Notes: generated by a model not told the origin, from the letters alone. Positions 1-9,338 are shown, numbered from the stretch's first letter. The stretch: DNA of 63,382 nt from Candidatus Kuenenia stuttgartensis (GCA_945865635.1 CAMBEP010000027.1:1-63382); one strand, 5' to 3'. Translations and numbers: made by a program.

Positions 1-43
1 ATCGTCCCCTTTTCTTCAGAATTATATCGGTTTTATATTGTCA

Positions 44-2530
44 TCAATGATTGAAGAGGAATTCATCGCTTGTCAGAACAGCCCAGAAAAGGTCTTCCAG
101 AGCTGCTCGTCGAAGGGCAATCTTTTCGACGTCGGATTTTGCGGTGATACTTGACTCTTGAAGTTGATTCAACAGGACTGACAATTCCTTATCACCAGGT
201 TGCCTGCTGAGTGTATTGAGAAAAATCTGACGAATGAGCGACTTGTCATCCTTTAGATTTTCTGAAAAGCGTTTAACAAGTCCATTTTCCGATTTGAGTT
301 TGTTGTTGAGAGTCGATCCGTTGGCCAGATGCAATGCCTGAGCGACAGAGGGCTCGTTGGATCGTTCGCAAGAGCAGGTTGTGATTCGTTCCGGGCGGCC
401 AAATGCAGACAGAAAACCGTTGGCCACTTTTGTGTCTGGCAATTGCATGGCACGCCATTTTTCCGGGAAGCCAGCGAAATCCGTAGGCACGTCCGTAACC
501 TGGCTGTAGACGTCTAATAAAATTTCGGCATTGAGACGTTTTGGAACATAATGCGATTGGTATATGATATCGTGGGCATTGCCAGGTATGGGGGTGCTTG
601 ATCGTGCGTAGACGGAGGATTGCAATAAGGTGCTCAATAGGTGCCTGATATCAAATTTGTGCGCTTTGAAGTCGGCTTCAAGCCAGGCCAGCAAAGCGGA
701 GTCGGATGCCGGATTTGTGGTTCTCAGATCGTCTTCCGGATCGATCAGGCCCCGGCCGAAAATCTTTTTCCAGACCCGGTTTACAATGGCTCGTGCAAAG
801 AGTGGGTTTTCGGGATCCGTCATCCAGTCGGCCAGGGCTTCGCGGCGTGACCGGCTGTCGTCGGCCCCGATTGATGCGGAATCGAGTGGCTGAGGCTGCA
901 TCGGCCGGCCCTTGCGGGGGTGCATAATGTCGCCATCAATACGATCGCTGACAATCACATCACCTGCCAGATTCCCATCTTTCAATCCTACCCGGCTGAG
1001 AAGGCTCGTAAATCCGTAATATTGATCCTGAGTCCATTTTTCCATCGGATGATTGTGGCATTTGGCGCAGGCCATGGAAAGGCCGAGAAAGGCCACACTG
1101 GTGGTCTCCATCAATTCTGTAGGGTCGCGATGCAATACGAAATAATTGCCTGCCCCATTCTCCAGAGTCCCACCCCGAGCTGTCAGTATTTCGCGGGAGA
1201 ATTGGTCCCAAGGCTTATTCTGGGCCACGCTGTCGCGAACGAATTGATAAAACGCCCACATGGCTGGTGCTGGAAGCTTGTTGGAAGATACAAGAAACAA
1301 GTCGGACCACTGATAGGCCCAGTAATCAATTGCAGCTTCGGATGTAATCAGTCGATCAATTGCCTTCTGACGCTTGCCAGGCGTGGAATCGATCATGAAT
1401 TGCTGAATTTCTGTGGCTGTTGGCAACAGGCCTGTTGTGTCAAGCGTGATTCGGCGAAGCCATGCAGAATCTCCCGCGTCGGGTGAGGGGGGAATTCCCA
1501 GAATCTGTAATTTTGAGAGATTCAATTCGTCAATCTTGTTCCTGTTCGTTTTTGCAGCACTGGCAAATAATTCAGGAGGAACTTTGAGACTTGAGGGAAC
1601 CGCCACAGGCATGACTGCGACCTGGCTGGCATACCAGACCGTCAGAAAGGCCTCGCCTGCGGATTCTGCCTTGAATCGGCCGTCCTCCTCCACCTTCAAA
1701 ACGGTGTCGCTGGTGGTTCCAAATTTGGCCCATGAGGTCACATCTTCAATCGATTTATCAGAATAGATCGCCCGAACAGTCACATTTCCCGACTGCCCTG
1801 CCATAAATCGGGCCTGCTTCGGCGAGACTTCCAGACGGATCACTTTCGGGGCTTTTTCCGAGAGACCTTTGGCCCCTTCGGCCACCCATTCGCTGATCAC
1901 GGAATAATCGCGTGTTCCGGGTGCAATCCGGACCCCTCCACCATGGGGAATCACACCTGTGGACTTCCATAAAATCAACGATTTTTCGGGATACCCTGCC
2001 ACCAGTCTCCGCCCACCCGCCTGACGGGTCAGGGCGTCATAATCGATCTCGCTTGCATATCCCCGAAGGCTCAGCCTAAAGCCATTCTTGCCGGCCGCCG
2101 AGCCATGGCATGAGCCTTGGTTGCAGCCTGTCCGGGTGATGACGGCCTGTACCTGATTCTCAAACGACCAGGGTTTCATGACACTTGCATTTTGAACTGT
2201 CAGGGCAACAGAAATTTCACGGCCATTTTTCAGGCGTGCAATCACCCTGCCGGATCCGTCCTTCAATGGAGAAACAATGGCCCCTAAGCCAATTTGAGCC
2301 AGACCTTCCGGCTCTACCCTCCAGAGTGCATCGTGGGTCAGATCGGCCGTAGCGACACCCTGGGAATCCACCTCGAACAATTGCAAGTGCTCTATGGACC
2401 GCCTCTGTTGAAAGTCGATCCGAGGTGGCCAGATGGAAACGGTATTGACTGGCCCCGCAAGCGATAATTGACTGAGGCTGGCCAAAACCATCATCAGGGC
2501 AAGCTTCAATGAGGTCGTCATAGGTACCAT
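44..2530 (-). CDS. DUF1549/DUF1553 secreted protein with haem-like CxxCH motif
   Basis: Large planctomycete-type exported protein. From the ATG at 2530 it is about 828 residues; a TTG further upstream at 2587 is in frame, but the hydrophobic signal peptide (MTTSLKLALMMVLASLSQL) begins at the ATGs at 2530/2521, so I chose these. The order is signal peptide, a region with CNQGSCH (a CX4CH, not a canonical CXXCH), a Big2-like Ig stretch around residues 235-315, DUF1549 from about 330 and DUF1553 from about 570. DUF1549 contains CAKCHNHP, a canonical CXXCH. It follows the DUF1501 gene by about 60 bases and is probably co-transcribed with it. Such pairs are very common in planctomycetes; their substrate is not known, though a link to polysaccharide use is often proposed. 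The role of either cysteine motif in haem binding is inferred. Confidence 0.88.
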   Translation of the reverse strand: MVPMTTSLKLALMMVLASLSQLSLAGPVNTVSIWPPRIDFQQRRSIEHLQLFEVDSQGVATADLTHDALWRVEPEGLAQIGLGAIVSPLKDGSGRVIARLKNGREISVALTVQNASVMKPWSFENQVQAVITRTGCNQGSCHGSAAGKNGFRLSLRGYASEIDYDALTRQAGGRRLVAGYPEKSLILWKSTGVIPHGGGVRIAPGTRDYSVISEWVAEGAKGLSEKAPKVIRLEVSPKQARFMAGQSGNVTVRAIYSDKSIEDVTSWAKFGTTSDTVLKVEEDGRFKAESAGEAFLTVWYASQVAVMPVAVPSSLKVPPELFASAAKTNRNKIDELNLSKLQILGIPPSPDAGDSAWLRRITLDTTGLLPTATEIQQFMIDSTPGKRQKAIDRLITSEAAIDYWAYQWSDLFLVSSNKLPAPAMWAFYQFVRDSVAQNKPWDQFSREILTARGGTLENGAGNYFVLHRDPTELMETTSVAFLGLSMACAKCHNHPMEKWTQDQYYGFTSLLSRVGLKDGNLAGDVIVSDRIDGDIMHPRKGRPMQPQPLDSASIGADDSRSRREALADWMTDPENPLFARAIVNRVWKKIFGRGLIDPEDDLRTTNPASDSALLAWLEADFKAHKFDIRHLLSTLLQSSVYARSSTPIPGNAHDIIYQSHYVPKRLNAEILLDVYSQVTDVPTDFAGFPEKWRAMQLPDTKVANGFLSAFGRPERITTCSCERSNEPSVAQALHLANGSTLNNKLKSENGLVKRFSENLKDDKSLIRQIFLNTLSRQPGDKELSVLLNQLQESSITAKSDVEKIALRRAALEDLFWAVLTSDEFLFNH

Positions 2531-2591
2531 TCCCGGGAAAAAGGAATTGCAATGAGAGGGTGGAGAGGGCCGAACTGACGAGGTCAAGTGA

Positions 2592-3959
2592 TCAGGTGAA
2601 AAGCTCGCGCACAGGTTCTATGCCGTGTTCCACAAGCCGGATCGGACGATTTCCGGGGCCGGTCAATTCTGTGTCAAGGCTCATGCCCAGGGCTTCATAA
2701 ACCGTTGCGGCGACTTCGCCTGTGGTGACAGGCCGGGTTTTGGGCGAGCCACCGATCTCATCGGATTCGCCGACCACGGTGCCGCCCTTGAAGGGGCCTC
2801 CGGCAAACAAGGATGTCCAGACACCTGGGTGGTGGTCCCGTCCACCGGCAGGGTTGACCTTTGGGGTGCGGCCAAATTCGCCAAAGGCGAGGACCATTGT
2901 ATTTGACAGAAGCCCCTTGTTGGAAAGGTCCTGGATCAAGGCAGAATAGGCCCGGTCGAAGTTCGGGGCGACTTCATCGCGAAGGCCTTCGATGGACGTG
3001 AACGGGGCGGATCCGTGAATGTCCCAGGTGACTTCGCTGAAGACGGTTTCGAACATGTTGACGGTAACGAACCTGACACCGGCTTCGACCAAGCGGCGTG
3101 CCATGAGGCATGATTGCCCGAATCGGGTGCGGCCGTAATTGTCGCGAACTGTCTCAGACTCCTTCTTCAGGTCAAACGCATCGCGGGTCTTGGCAGAGGT
3201 CATGATGGAATAGGCCTGCTGGAAATTGGAGTCCAGAAGTTTGGCGTCGGCCGAGGATTCAAAGGCCTTGATGTTACCTTCAATGGCCTTACGCATGGAT
3301 CTGCGGCGCTCGGAACGGATGGAGGTGATGTATTCCGGAGGCAAGAGGTCTGGCACTGAGAAATTGGGGTCATTCGGGTAAGCATTCAGGATGAAAGGAT
3401 CGAATGTTTTGCCGAGATAGCCAGCAGAATGGCCATGTGGAAGGTTTCCACCAGTGGCTCCAATGGGTTTTGGGAGAAGGACATAGGGTGGAGCATCGCC
3501 TTTGGGGCCTTTGAGCCAGGCCAGGGTGCTGCCGTAGTGGGGGTGCTCGATGCCTGGTCCGAAGAGGCGTCCGGTCTGCATCATTTGGTAGCCGGTATCA
3601 TGGACGGCAGTGGCTTGGTGGTAAATGGATCTGACGAGTGAGACTTTGTCCATGGTCTGGGCCAGACGCGGGAAAATCTCGGAGATCTGGATACCAGGTA
3701 CGTTGGTTTGGATCGGCTTGAAGGGACCACGGATTTCAGAAGGGGCGTTGGGCTTGGGGTCCCAGGTGTCGATCTGGGAGGGGCCACCGACGAGGAAAAG
3801 CAGGATACAGTTCATGTCGGACTTGCCGGCGGCCTTTTCGGCAGCCTGCGCCTCTGTAAGTCCAAGCCCCAGTAGAGGAATTGCCCCGGCATGGAGAAAA
3901 TCGCGGCGTGTAAAGCCATCGCAAAAAGTGGCACCACGGCGGGCATCGACACGAATCAT
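2592..3959 (-). CDS. DUF1501 domain protein with Tat signal
   Basis: 455 residues, starting at an ATG. The N-terminus has a twin-arginine signal (TRRDFLHAG followed by a hydrophobic run ending LTEAQA), so export in folded form by Tat is predicted. The body is a DUF1501 (sulfatase/alkaline-phosphatase-superfamily-like) protein: FLVGGPSQIDTWDPKP near the start, GRTPKVNPAGGRDHHPG near residue 375 and a C-terminal part with VTTGEVAATVYEALG match this family. It is the first gene of the pair with the DUF1549/DUF1553 gene downstream on the same strand. The fold suggests a metal-dependent hydrolase; no substrate can be read from the sequence. Confidence 0.92.
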   Translation of the reverse strand: MIRVDARRGATFCDGFTRRDFLHAGAIPLLGLGLTEAQAAEKAAGKSDMNCILLFLVGGPSQIDTWDPKPNAPSEIRGPFKPIQTNVPGIQISEIFPRLAQTMDKVSLVRSIYHQATAVHDTGYQMMQTGRLFGPGIEHPHYGSTLAWLKGPKGDAPPYVLLPKPIGATGGNLPHGHSAGYLGKTFDPFILNAYPNDPNFSVPDLLPPEYITSIRSERRRSMRKAIEGNIKAFESSADAKLLDSNFQQAYSIMTSAKTRDAFDLKKESETVRDNYGRTRFGQSCLMARRLVEAGVRFVTVNMFETVFSEVTWDIHGSAPFTSIEGLRDEVAPNFDRAYSALIQDLSNKGLLSNTMVLAFGEFGRTPKVNPAGGRDHHPGVWTSLFAGGPFKGGTVVGESDEIGGSPKTRPVTTGEVAATVYEALGMSLDTELTGPGNRPIRLVEHGIEPVRELFT

Positions 3960-4195
3960 GGCGCTAGGACTCCTGGTTCGGTCAGGAACTGGAAAGGCCG
4001 GTTCCGGGATTGAATTGCGGGAAGGTGGCTATCGGTTCTGGCTTGGCCAATCCGCCGGTTCAGATTCCTGATCCCGCAAGATGGCTGACGATTGATGATT
4101 ACTATAATATAGGGTAAGTTGATATTGGTCAAAGGGAATCGCCGGATCATCCAAGAATTCTTAAAAGTCCTACAACCGAAGTGAAACCAAACAAG

Positions 4196-4678
4196 ATGAA
4201 CGACTCCAAACTAATTATCGATGGACTTGTGAAAAATCCTCTAGGCTTGGGCTTCTCAGAATTGATTTCCTTCAAGCCGGCGGATCAAGTGCTGGATGTT
4301 TCTCGGTTTGAAGCGAAGAAAAAGGGCGATGCCGTGACCCTCGAATCGCTCTTGAAATTGGCAGAACCGTTGCCGGATGCGAATTATCTGACCCTTCATG
4401 CCGGCCGCGACAATTTTCATGTCTCGATTCCTCTGGAATCCGTAAGATCCGAGGGGCTCTTGGTTTATCAACTGCATGGCAAGCCGCTGGATGTTTCCGA
4501 CGGTGGACCGTTTCGCTTCTTGATCAAAGATTTTGCCGCCTGCCATTCGGCAGAGCTGGACGACTGCGCCAATGTCAAGTATCTCGACCGGATTGAACTC
4601 TCGCAGCGTAAGGGTCTGGATACGCGTCCCTTGACGGATGAAGCCCACGAGGCTCTCCATCGGGAACAAGTCAAGTGA
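4196..4678 (+). CDS. molybdopterin-binding-domain protein lacking the Mo-ligand cysteine
   Basis: About 160 residues from the ATG at 4196; an in-frame GTG at 4181 is an alternative. The pattern resembles the oxidoreductase molybdopterin-binding (sulfite oxidase/YedY) fold: GLVKNPLGLGFSELISF, LESLLKLAEP, YLTLHAGRDNFHVSIPLE, LLVYQLHGKPLDVSDGGPFR and VKYLDRIELS fall in family order. The segment where active members carry the molybdenum-coordinating cysteine (here VLDVSRFEAKKKGD) has none. It may bind the cofactor poorly or be a non-catalytic relative. A TATAAT at 4103-4108 could be its -10 box, but no good -35 accompanies it. It is convergent with the PP2C gene, 16 bases apart. Confidence 0.7.
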   Translation: MNDSKLIIDGLVKNPLGLGFSELISFKPADQVLDVSRFEAKKKGDAVTLESLLKLAEPLPDANYLTLHAGRDNFHVSIPLESVRSEGLLVYQLHGKPLDVSDGGPFRFLIKDFAACHSAELDDCANVKYLDRIELSQRKGLDTRPLTDEAHEALHREQVK

Positions 4679-4694
4679 GCCTGGGCTTCTGTTT

Positions 4695-5528
4695 TTAAAT
4701 GGCTCCATACGACCTGAGGCCGAAAAGTTTGGCATAAACATCGATCTTGTCGCCAATTCCCATCGGCCTTTTGCCTGTCCCGTTTTGCTGGATTACAAGG
4801 ATGGTTTCATCGTCATCTGCAGGCTGATGGTTTCGGAATTCAGAAACCAATTGAATACCACGATTGCCTAAATTCAGACAATCCATGGAAACAGGTTCGA
4901 ATTTTCGAAAAATGTTTAAAAGACCATCTTCGTTGAGCATCTGGTTGGATGGAGATTTTGATTCTATGAGCGAATCTGTATAAAAAACGAGGAGATCGCC
5001 GATGGAGAATTCGAATTGGAATGTCTCAAACCGAGCCTCTTCATCGATTCCCAACGGAAGGTTTGAGACACCAATATCTTGAGCGAAAGGCTTGGCGGAT
5101 TCTCCCAGATACGACCATTGATTGCGTGATTTCTGGTACCATAGGGGCCTGGGATGACCTGCGATGCAAAGTTCCAATGAATTTTTGTTGGCCAGATATG
5201 TGCAGAATACGGCTGTGGCGAAGCGGCTCAGTTGCGCATATTCAGCAAAGCTTTTATTTAAATCCGACATGAATCCCGCTTGCGTCTTGGAATTGATATA
5301 GCGCTTGACCAGCTTTTGTAGCTTAAGGGAATAGTCAAGGACATGATCGCCGTGGCCTGAAACATCGGCAAGCAGAATGCGGGTCGTCATGCCACCGCCG
5401 CACAGCGATACAAAATGGAGATCGCCACCAGTCGCTTCGCCATGATAAGGGTGGGTGGAAATCCACATGTCGAGGCCAGGGCATTTGACAGACTGAACTC
5501 TGGCTGCAATTCCTCCGTAAATCTGCAT
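4695..5528 (-). CDS. SpoIIE-type PP2C protein phosphatase
   Basis: 277 residues. PP2C/SpoIIE phosphatase features in order are GEATGGDLHFVSL (metal site, near 30), LLADVSGHGDHV (near 53), CIAGHPRPLWY (near 120), DLLVFYTDSLIES (near 182) and ADDDETILVI (near 238). The acidic residues of the two-metal centre are present. It has no sensor domain, signal peptide or membrane segment, so it should be a cytoplasmic Ser/Thr phosphatase, perhaps acting on a kinase substrate or an anti-sigma regulator. It lies last in a minus-strand run after the M3 peptidase and the NamZ-like gene, with gaps of 55 and 69 bases, so co-transcription is possible. Confidence 0.88.
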   Translation of the reverse strand: MQIYGGIAARVQSVKCPGLDMWISTHPYHGEATGGDLHFVSLCGGGMTTRILLADVSGHGDHVLDYSLKLQKLVKRYINSKTQAGFMSDLNKSFAEYAQLSRFATAVFCTYLANKNSLELCIAGHPRPLWYQKSRNQWSYLGESAKPFAQDIGVSNLPLGIDEEARFETFQFEFSIGDLLVFYTDSLIESKSPSNQMLNEDGLLNIFRKFEPVSMDCLNLGNRGIQLVSEFRNHQPADDDETILVIQQNGTGKRPMGIGDKIDVYAKLFGLRSYGAI

Positions 5529-5597
5529 GCAGGATAACTCATGAAATGGCTCGGCATTGGAATATTGGAGATTGTTGTGAGACGGATTCCTGTGGTT

Positions 5598-6761
5598 TCA
5601 TTTTGAGAATTCCAATTCCTCGATAGTCCACGATTCAGCCAATTCCTGCCAGGTTGCGCCAGATTCTATTGCAACTCGTTCTGAATCAGAGCCATAAAGC
5701 AAGTCAATTGCGATCGGGAAATTTCGAAATTCGTAGGTTTCCGTGCGCCATTGAAAAAGTTCGGGGTTTTGGTCGCGCATGGCAATGATTGCAGCCGTAT
5801 AAACCCTGACAGGCTGAAATTGCAATCGGTCTGTGACATGGATCTGGACACCGCCGCAGACTTGCCCGGAATGCTTCTGGAATGTCGGTTTAAATTGAAT
5901 GGGGCGGGCGATGAATCCGTCTAATCTGGATTGATTCAGGCGGTTAGCGAGTTTTAATTCGTGGATCCATGGGGCTCCTATGATCTCAAACGGACGGGTC
6001 GTTCCGCGGCCTTCGGAAAGGTTTGTGCCCTCGATCAGGCAGCCACCGGGATAGACCAGGGCGGTTTCAAATGTTGGCATATTTGGGGAAGGCATGACCC
6101 AAGGCAGTCCGGTTTCGGGCAACATTTCACGGCCCGACCAGCCAAGAGTTGAAATGCATTCATAATTCAGGTCAATTCTTTCGGTTTCAAGCACCCATCT
6201 GCCAATTTCGCCGAGTGTCATTGCATGACGGATTGGAATCGCAATTTCGCCGACAAACGATTCAAAACCAGGCTTGAGAATCGGCCCTTCCAGAGCGATG
6301 GAGCCAAGCGGATTGGGTCTGTCGAGCACTGTGACCCTGAGATTCAATCCACTTGCGGCTCGCAGGATCCGTATCATGGTGGCGGCAAATGTGTAATATC
6401 GGGTGCCGATATCTGGCAGGTCAACGATTAAAGTGTCAATATCCTGAAGCAGATTCAGATCGGGAGTCAGTGACGACTCTGTCTCGCCATAAAGGCTGAG
6501 GACAGGCACGCCCCAGTGTGGGTGTGGGTGGTCTTTATCGATGACATTTTCGAGATCCTGGGCCACACCGGCAAAGCCATGTTCAGGCCCGAAGATACGA
6601 ACGAGATGGACCTGATGTGTGGCTTTGATCAAATCTGCGAGATGGCGAAATTGATGGTCGCACGAGGCCTGATTGATTAAAAGGGCCACTCTTTGGCCCC
6701 TGAACAATGCAAACTGATTTGCGATGCATTGGTCAAGGCCAGTGGAGACGATTGGAGCCAT
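5598..6761 (-). CDS. namZ: DUF1343 exo-beta-N-acetylmuramidase (NamZ-like)
   Basis: 387 residues, close to the family's usual size. DUF1343 hallmarks include VALLINQAS near the start, FGPEHGFAGVAQ near residue 58, SLYGE, DLPDIGTRYYT, DRPNPLGS, PSPNMPTFETALVYPGGCLIEGTNLSEGRGTTRPFE and a C-terminal GVQIHVTD region. Characterised NamZ enzymes release terminal N-acetylmuramic acid from peptidoglycan fragments. Unlike many homologues there is no clear signal peptide at this start (MAPIVSTGLDQCIANQF), so cytoplasmic processing of imported fragments is possible. It sits between the M3 peptidase and PP2C genes on the same strand. Family call is firm; exact activity is inferred. Confidence 0.88.
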   Translation of the reverse strand: MAPIVSTGLDQCIANQFALFRGQRVALLINQASCDHQFRHLADLIKATHQVHLVRIFGPEHGFAGVAQDLENVIDKDHPHPHWGVPVLSLYGETESSLTPDLNLLQDIDTLIVDLPDIGTRYYTFAATMIRILRAASGLNLRVTVLDRPNPLGSIALEGPILKPGFESFVGEIAIPIRHAMTLGEIGRWVLETERIDLNYECISTLGWSGREMLPETGLPWVMPSPNMPTFETALVYPGGCLIEGTNLSEGRGTTRPFEIIGAPWIHELKLANRLNQSRLDGFIARPIQFKPTFQKHSGQVCGGVQIHVTDRLQFQPVRVYTAAIIAMRDQNPELFQWRTETYEFRNFPIAIDLLYGSDSERVAIESGATWQELAESWTIEELEFSK

Positions 6762-6816
6762 GGGCTTTGGTGATCTCGAAGTGGTTTATCTTTGCAATGG
6801 AAACGCCTCGTGAACT

Positions 6817-8535
6817 TCAATCGGGAATTCTTGCGAGTTCCTGTCCGATCAGTTCCATGAGGGGGCGAATGGTCTCAGCGCTGAAATCGAATTTTGCACC
6901 AGCGGCGGCGAAAAGTTCGGGAAGGGTGCGGCTGCCACCCAGTGCCAACGCCTGTTTATAGGCATTGACGGCTTCCTGAGGTTGGCTTTGGAAGTGTTTC
7001 CAGACTTGCAGGGCGCCGAGTTGTGCGATTCCGTATTCAATGTAATAAAATGGATAGAGAAAAATATGAAGCTGACGGTGCCAGGAATGGTCACGTACAT
7101 CTTCGATTCCGGACCAGTCCACATCGCCTCCGAACCGTTCTGTGAGAGCCTTCCAGGACTCTCGGCGGCGATCCCTGCAAGGCTCATCAGAGAGATAAAT
7201 GGAATGCTGGAATGCATCAACCTGGGCGATCCATGGCAAAATCAAGACAATTCCTTCGAGAAGCTGGCGATAGCTGCGATTGGCGTCGGGTTGATCATAA
7301 AACGCATCAAGCTGCTTTGCACCCAGGAGTTCCATAGACATTGACGCCACTTCGCAGAATTCCATAGGGCTTTCGCGATAGGCCGCCGGCTCGACCGAGC
7401 GGCATGCCAGGGCATGGAATGCGTGGCCGCATTCGTGGAGCAGGGTGCGCAGGTCGCCGTCCATTCCGACTGCGTTCATGAAGATGAACGGGACCCGGTC
7501 TTCCTCAAACGTGGTCTGGTATCCGCCGGGCGCTTTGCCTTTGCGGTTGGCTAGGTCAAGAAGTTGCTGGTTACGCATGAATTGAAACTGGGCGGCCAGA
7601 TCCGGGTCGATCTGGTTGAGGATTTCACCCACCCCTGAAGCCAGTTTTGATTCTTCGGTAAATGGTCTCAGGCCGGGGCGGTTTTTGGGGTCGACGGACA
7701 AGTCCCAAGGCCTGAGCTGGTTGATCCCAAGCTGGAGCTTTCGCTTGGCATGAATTTCACGGGCGAGCGGCACAACAAATTCGGCCACTGCGTTTTGGAA
7801 CGCTTCTGCCTGTGCGACACCATAATCAAACCGTTCACGGTTTTTGTAGGAATAATCTGTGAATGAACTGAAGCCGGCACCGCGGCCGATTTCTACACGC
7901 AAGCGATGAAGCTCATCAAACAGATCATCAAACCGCTGGCGATCCTTCAGCCGACGCATGGCGACAATCAGCCAGGCCTCGACGCGTGTGGCCCGATCGG
8001 TCTCTTCGAGCAATGGCGCCATCTGTGCCGGGGTGCGTTCCTCGCCATGCCATGAGACGGTCATGGCGCCGACCAATTTCTGATATTGCTGGGTCAGTTC
8101 GCTCACACGTGTTTCTCGAGGGATATTCGCTTCCTGATAGAGACTTTTACGATTTTCAAGCGCGCGGTCCATGATCACAAACTGACCTTTCGGCAAGTCG
8201 TCACGGAACTGGCTCTCAAGGTATTTGTTTCGCAGGTTCTGGGCGATCGGCTTCAAGTTCGGTTCAATGTCCCTGACAAAATCCAGGTGAGCAGCCTCGC
8301 GTGCAGGGTCGTCGGTCTTCAGGGTCATGGAGACATAACGCTTGTTGCTGACCTGGCTCACGGCAGCATCGAGTTCGTCCTTGGCCTTCATCCATTCCAG
8401 AAGATCGCCTGCGCCCTGAATCTGCCATTCTTCCAGCTTGCGATACCAAGGCTCAATTTCGGGCCAGGTCTCAAGGCTGGCATCGACTGGCAGCCACTGG
8501 CGGGGAAATTTGGCAGGCTCATAGGCTATCGTCAT
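6817..8535 (-). CDS. M3 family oligoendopeptidase (PepF-like)
   Basis: 572 residues, the usual size for M3B oligoendopeptidase F. The zinc motif HECGHAFH lies at about residue 367, with the third-ligand region following (SPMEFCEVASMSMELL). The N-terminal half is helical and charged, as in the family, and FIFMNAVGMDGDLRTLLHECGH is typical. No signal peptide is visible, so it should degrade short peptides in the cytoplasm. It is the first gene of a probable minus-strand run with the muramidase and phosphatase; peptide and muropeptide turnover could be linked, but this is context only. Confidence 0.93.
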   Translation of the reverse strand: MTIAYEPAKFPRQWLPVDASLETWPEIEPWYRKLEEWQIQGAGDLLEWMKAKDELDAAVSQVSNKRYVSMTLKTDDPAREAAHLDFVRDIEPNLKPIAQNLRNKYLESQFRDDLPKGQFVIMDRALENRKSLYQEANIPRETRVSELTQQYQKLVGAMTVSWHGEERTPAQMAPLLEETDRATRVEAWLIVAMRRLKDRQRFDDLFDELHRLRVEIGRGAGFSSFTDYSYKNRERFDYGVAQAEAFQNAVAEFVVPLAREIHAKRKLQLGINQLRPWDLSVDPKNRPGLRPFTEESKLASGVGEILNQIDPDLAAQFQFMRNQQLLDLANRKGKAPGGYQTTFEEDRVPFIFMNAVGMDGDLRTLLHECGHAFHALACRSVEPAAYRESPMEFCEVASMSMELLGAKQLDAFYDQPDANRSYRQLLEGIVLILPWIAQVDAFQHSIYLSDEPCRDRRRESWKALTERFGGDVDWSGIEDVRDHSWHRQLHIFLYPFYYIEYGIAQLGALQVWKHFQSQPQEAVNAYKQALALGGSRTLPELFAAAGAKFDFSAETIRPLMELIGQELARIPD

Positions 8536-8711
8536 GATTCTTGGCTTCCCATGCGTGGCATGTTTTTTTGTGGACCAGGCTTTGCCGTGTTTATTAGGAT
8601 CACTTCAACCAAATCATAACGATTTTGGGTCTGGAAAAACAACTTAAATGTCATCAAGGGGCGGGCTGACGGCTTTATCCTAAAATTCATGCGTCTGAAA
8701 TGATTGGGCCA

Positions 8712-9008
8712 TTATTTTGGCCAGAGGAGATAGAACCCGACCCAAAGCAGAAAGCCGAACGACGCAGAACAGACGGCCATGATGACAGAACCTCGCAGGA
8801 GGAGATCTCTGAGGTTTTGCCGATTGGGTTGCTCGCCATAATGGCCGAGCAGGACAAACAGTTTCATGATGCTCATCAGGGGCACGACCACCATACACGA
8901 ACCGATCATCATGACAACAAGCATGGCACGCGTGAATTCGGACGTTGTCCAAAGCGCAAAAATCAGAGCGAACAACGCAACAGCAGCCACCATCTGCCAG
9001 AGTTTCAT
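8712..9008 (-). CDS. small three- to four-helix membrane protein, unknown
   Basis: 98 residues. I do not recognise a family. Hydrophobic segments fall at about residues 5-22 (WQMVAAVALFALIFALW), 28-60 (AMLVVMMIGSCMVVVPLMSIMKLFVLLG) and 75-96 (VIMAVCSASFGFLLWVGFYLLW), with a short charged loop (EQPNRQNLRDLLLRG) between. The ATG at 9008 starts with MKLWQMVA. A longer antisense reading of the same bases lacks this consistent membrane pattern. No partner is evident, and the M3 gene downstream is 176 bases away. Confidence 0.6.
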   Translation of the reverse strand: MKLWQMVAAVALFALIFALWTTSEFTRAMLVVMMIGSCMVVVPLMSIMKLFVLLGHYGEQPNRQNLRDLLLRGSVIMAVCSASFGFLLWVGFYLLWPK

Positions 9009-9309
9009 GGTTTTCTTTGGGAATTCCTGACCACTTGGGTTCTCAAAAATTGGGCTTTCCTGATCAGCTTCTTGATAGGCCCATATTAACCGATTCGCGA
9101 AGCCAGGCCTAGGGCTTTGCCCTGGCTTGAATATTGGTATCCGAAGCCTGCTTGAAAGGAATGTAAATTCAATGCAAATAGAATTTTGGATGTCAGGTCA
9201 AGGGTCACAATGGGATTTGTTGTGGATTGCGTAGGGTTGGGGTTCGGGGGGGGGGTGGCTTGGGGTCGGATTTTTTGGAATGAATTGGTTGTCAAACTCC
9301 GACGAAGGG
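9009..9309. other. intergenic stretch with a G-rich tract
   Basis: Between the small membrane protein gene and the xylose-isomerase-like gene there is no supported gene for about 440 bases. The notable part is 9235-9266, where four G-runs occur, one of them ten Gs long (9246-9255). This could form a G-quadruplex on the plus strand or be prone to slippage. The right part holds the promoter candidate listed next. Nothing else stands out. Confidence 0.5.
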
Positions 9310-9338
9310 TTGACTCATGCCCATAGCCGTTTCATGAT
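9310..9338 (+). promoter_or_regulatory. candidate sigma70-type promoter for the xylose-isomerase-like gene
   Basis: TTGACT at 9310-9315 and CATGAT at 9333-9338 are separated by 17 bases. They match the -35 consensus in five of six positions and the -10 in four of six. A start near 9345 would give a leader of about 110 bases before the ATG at 9455. A small inverted repeat, CAATGTT...AACATTG, lies in the leader at 9348-9366. Confidence 0.4.
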
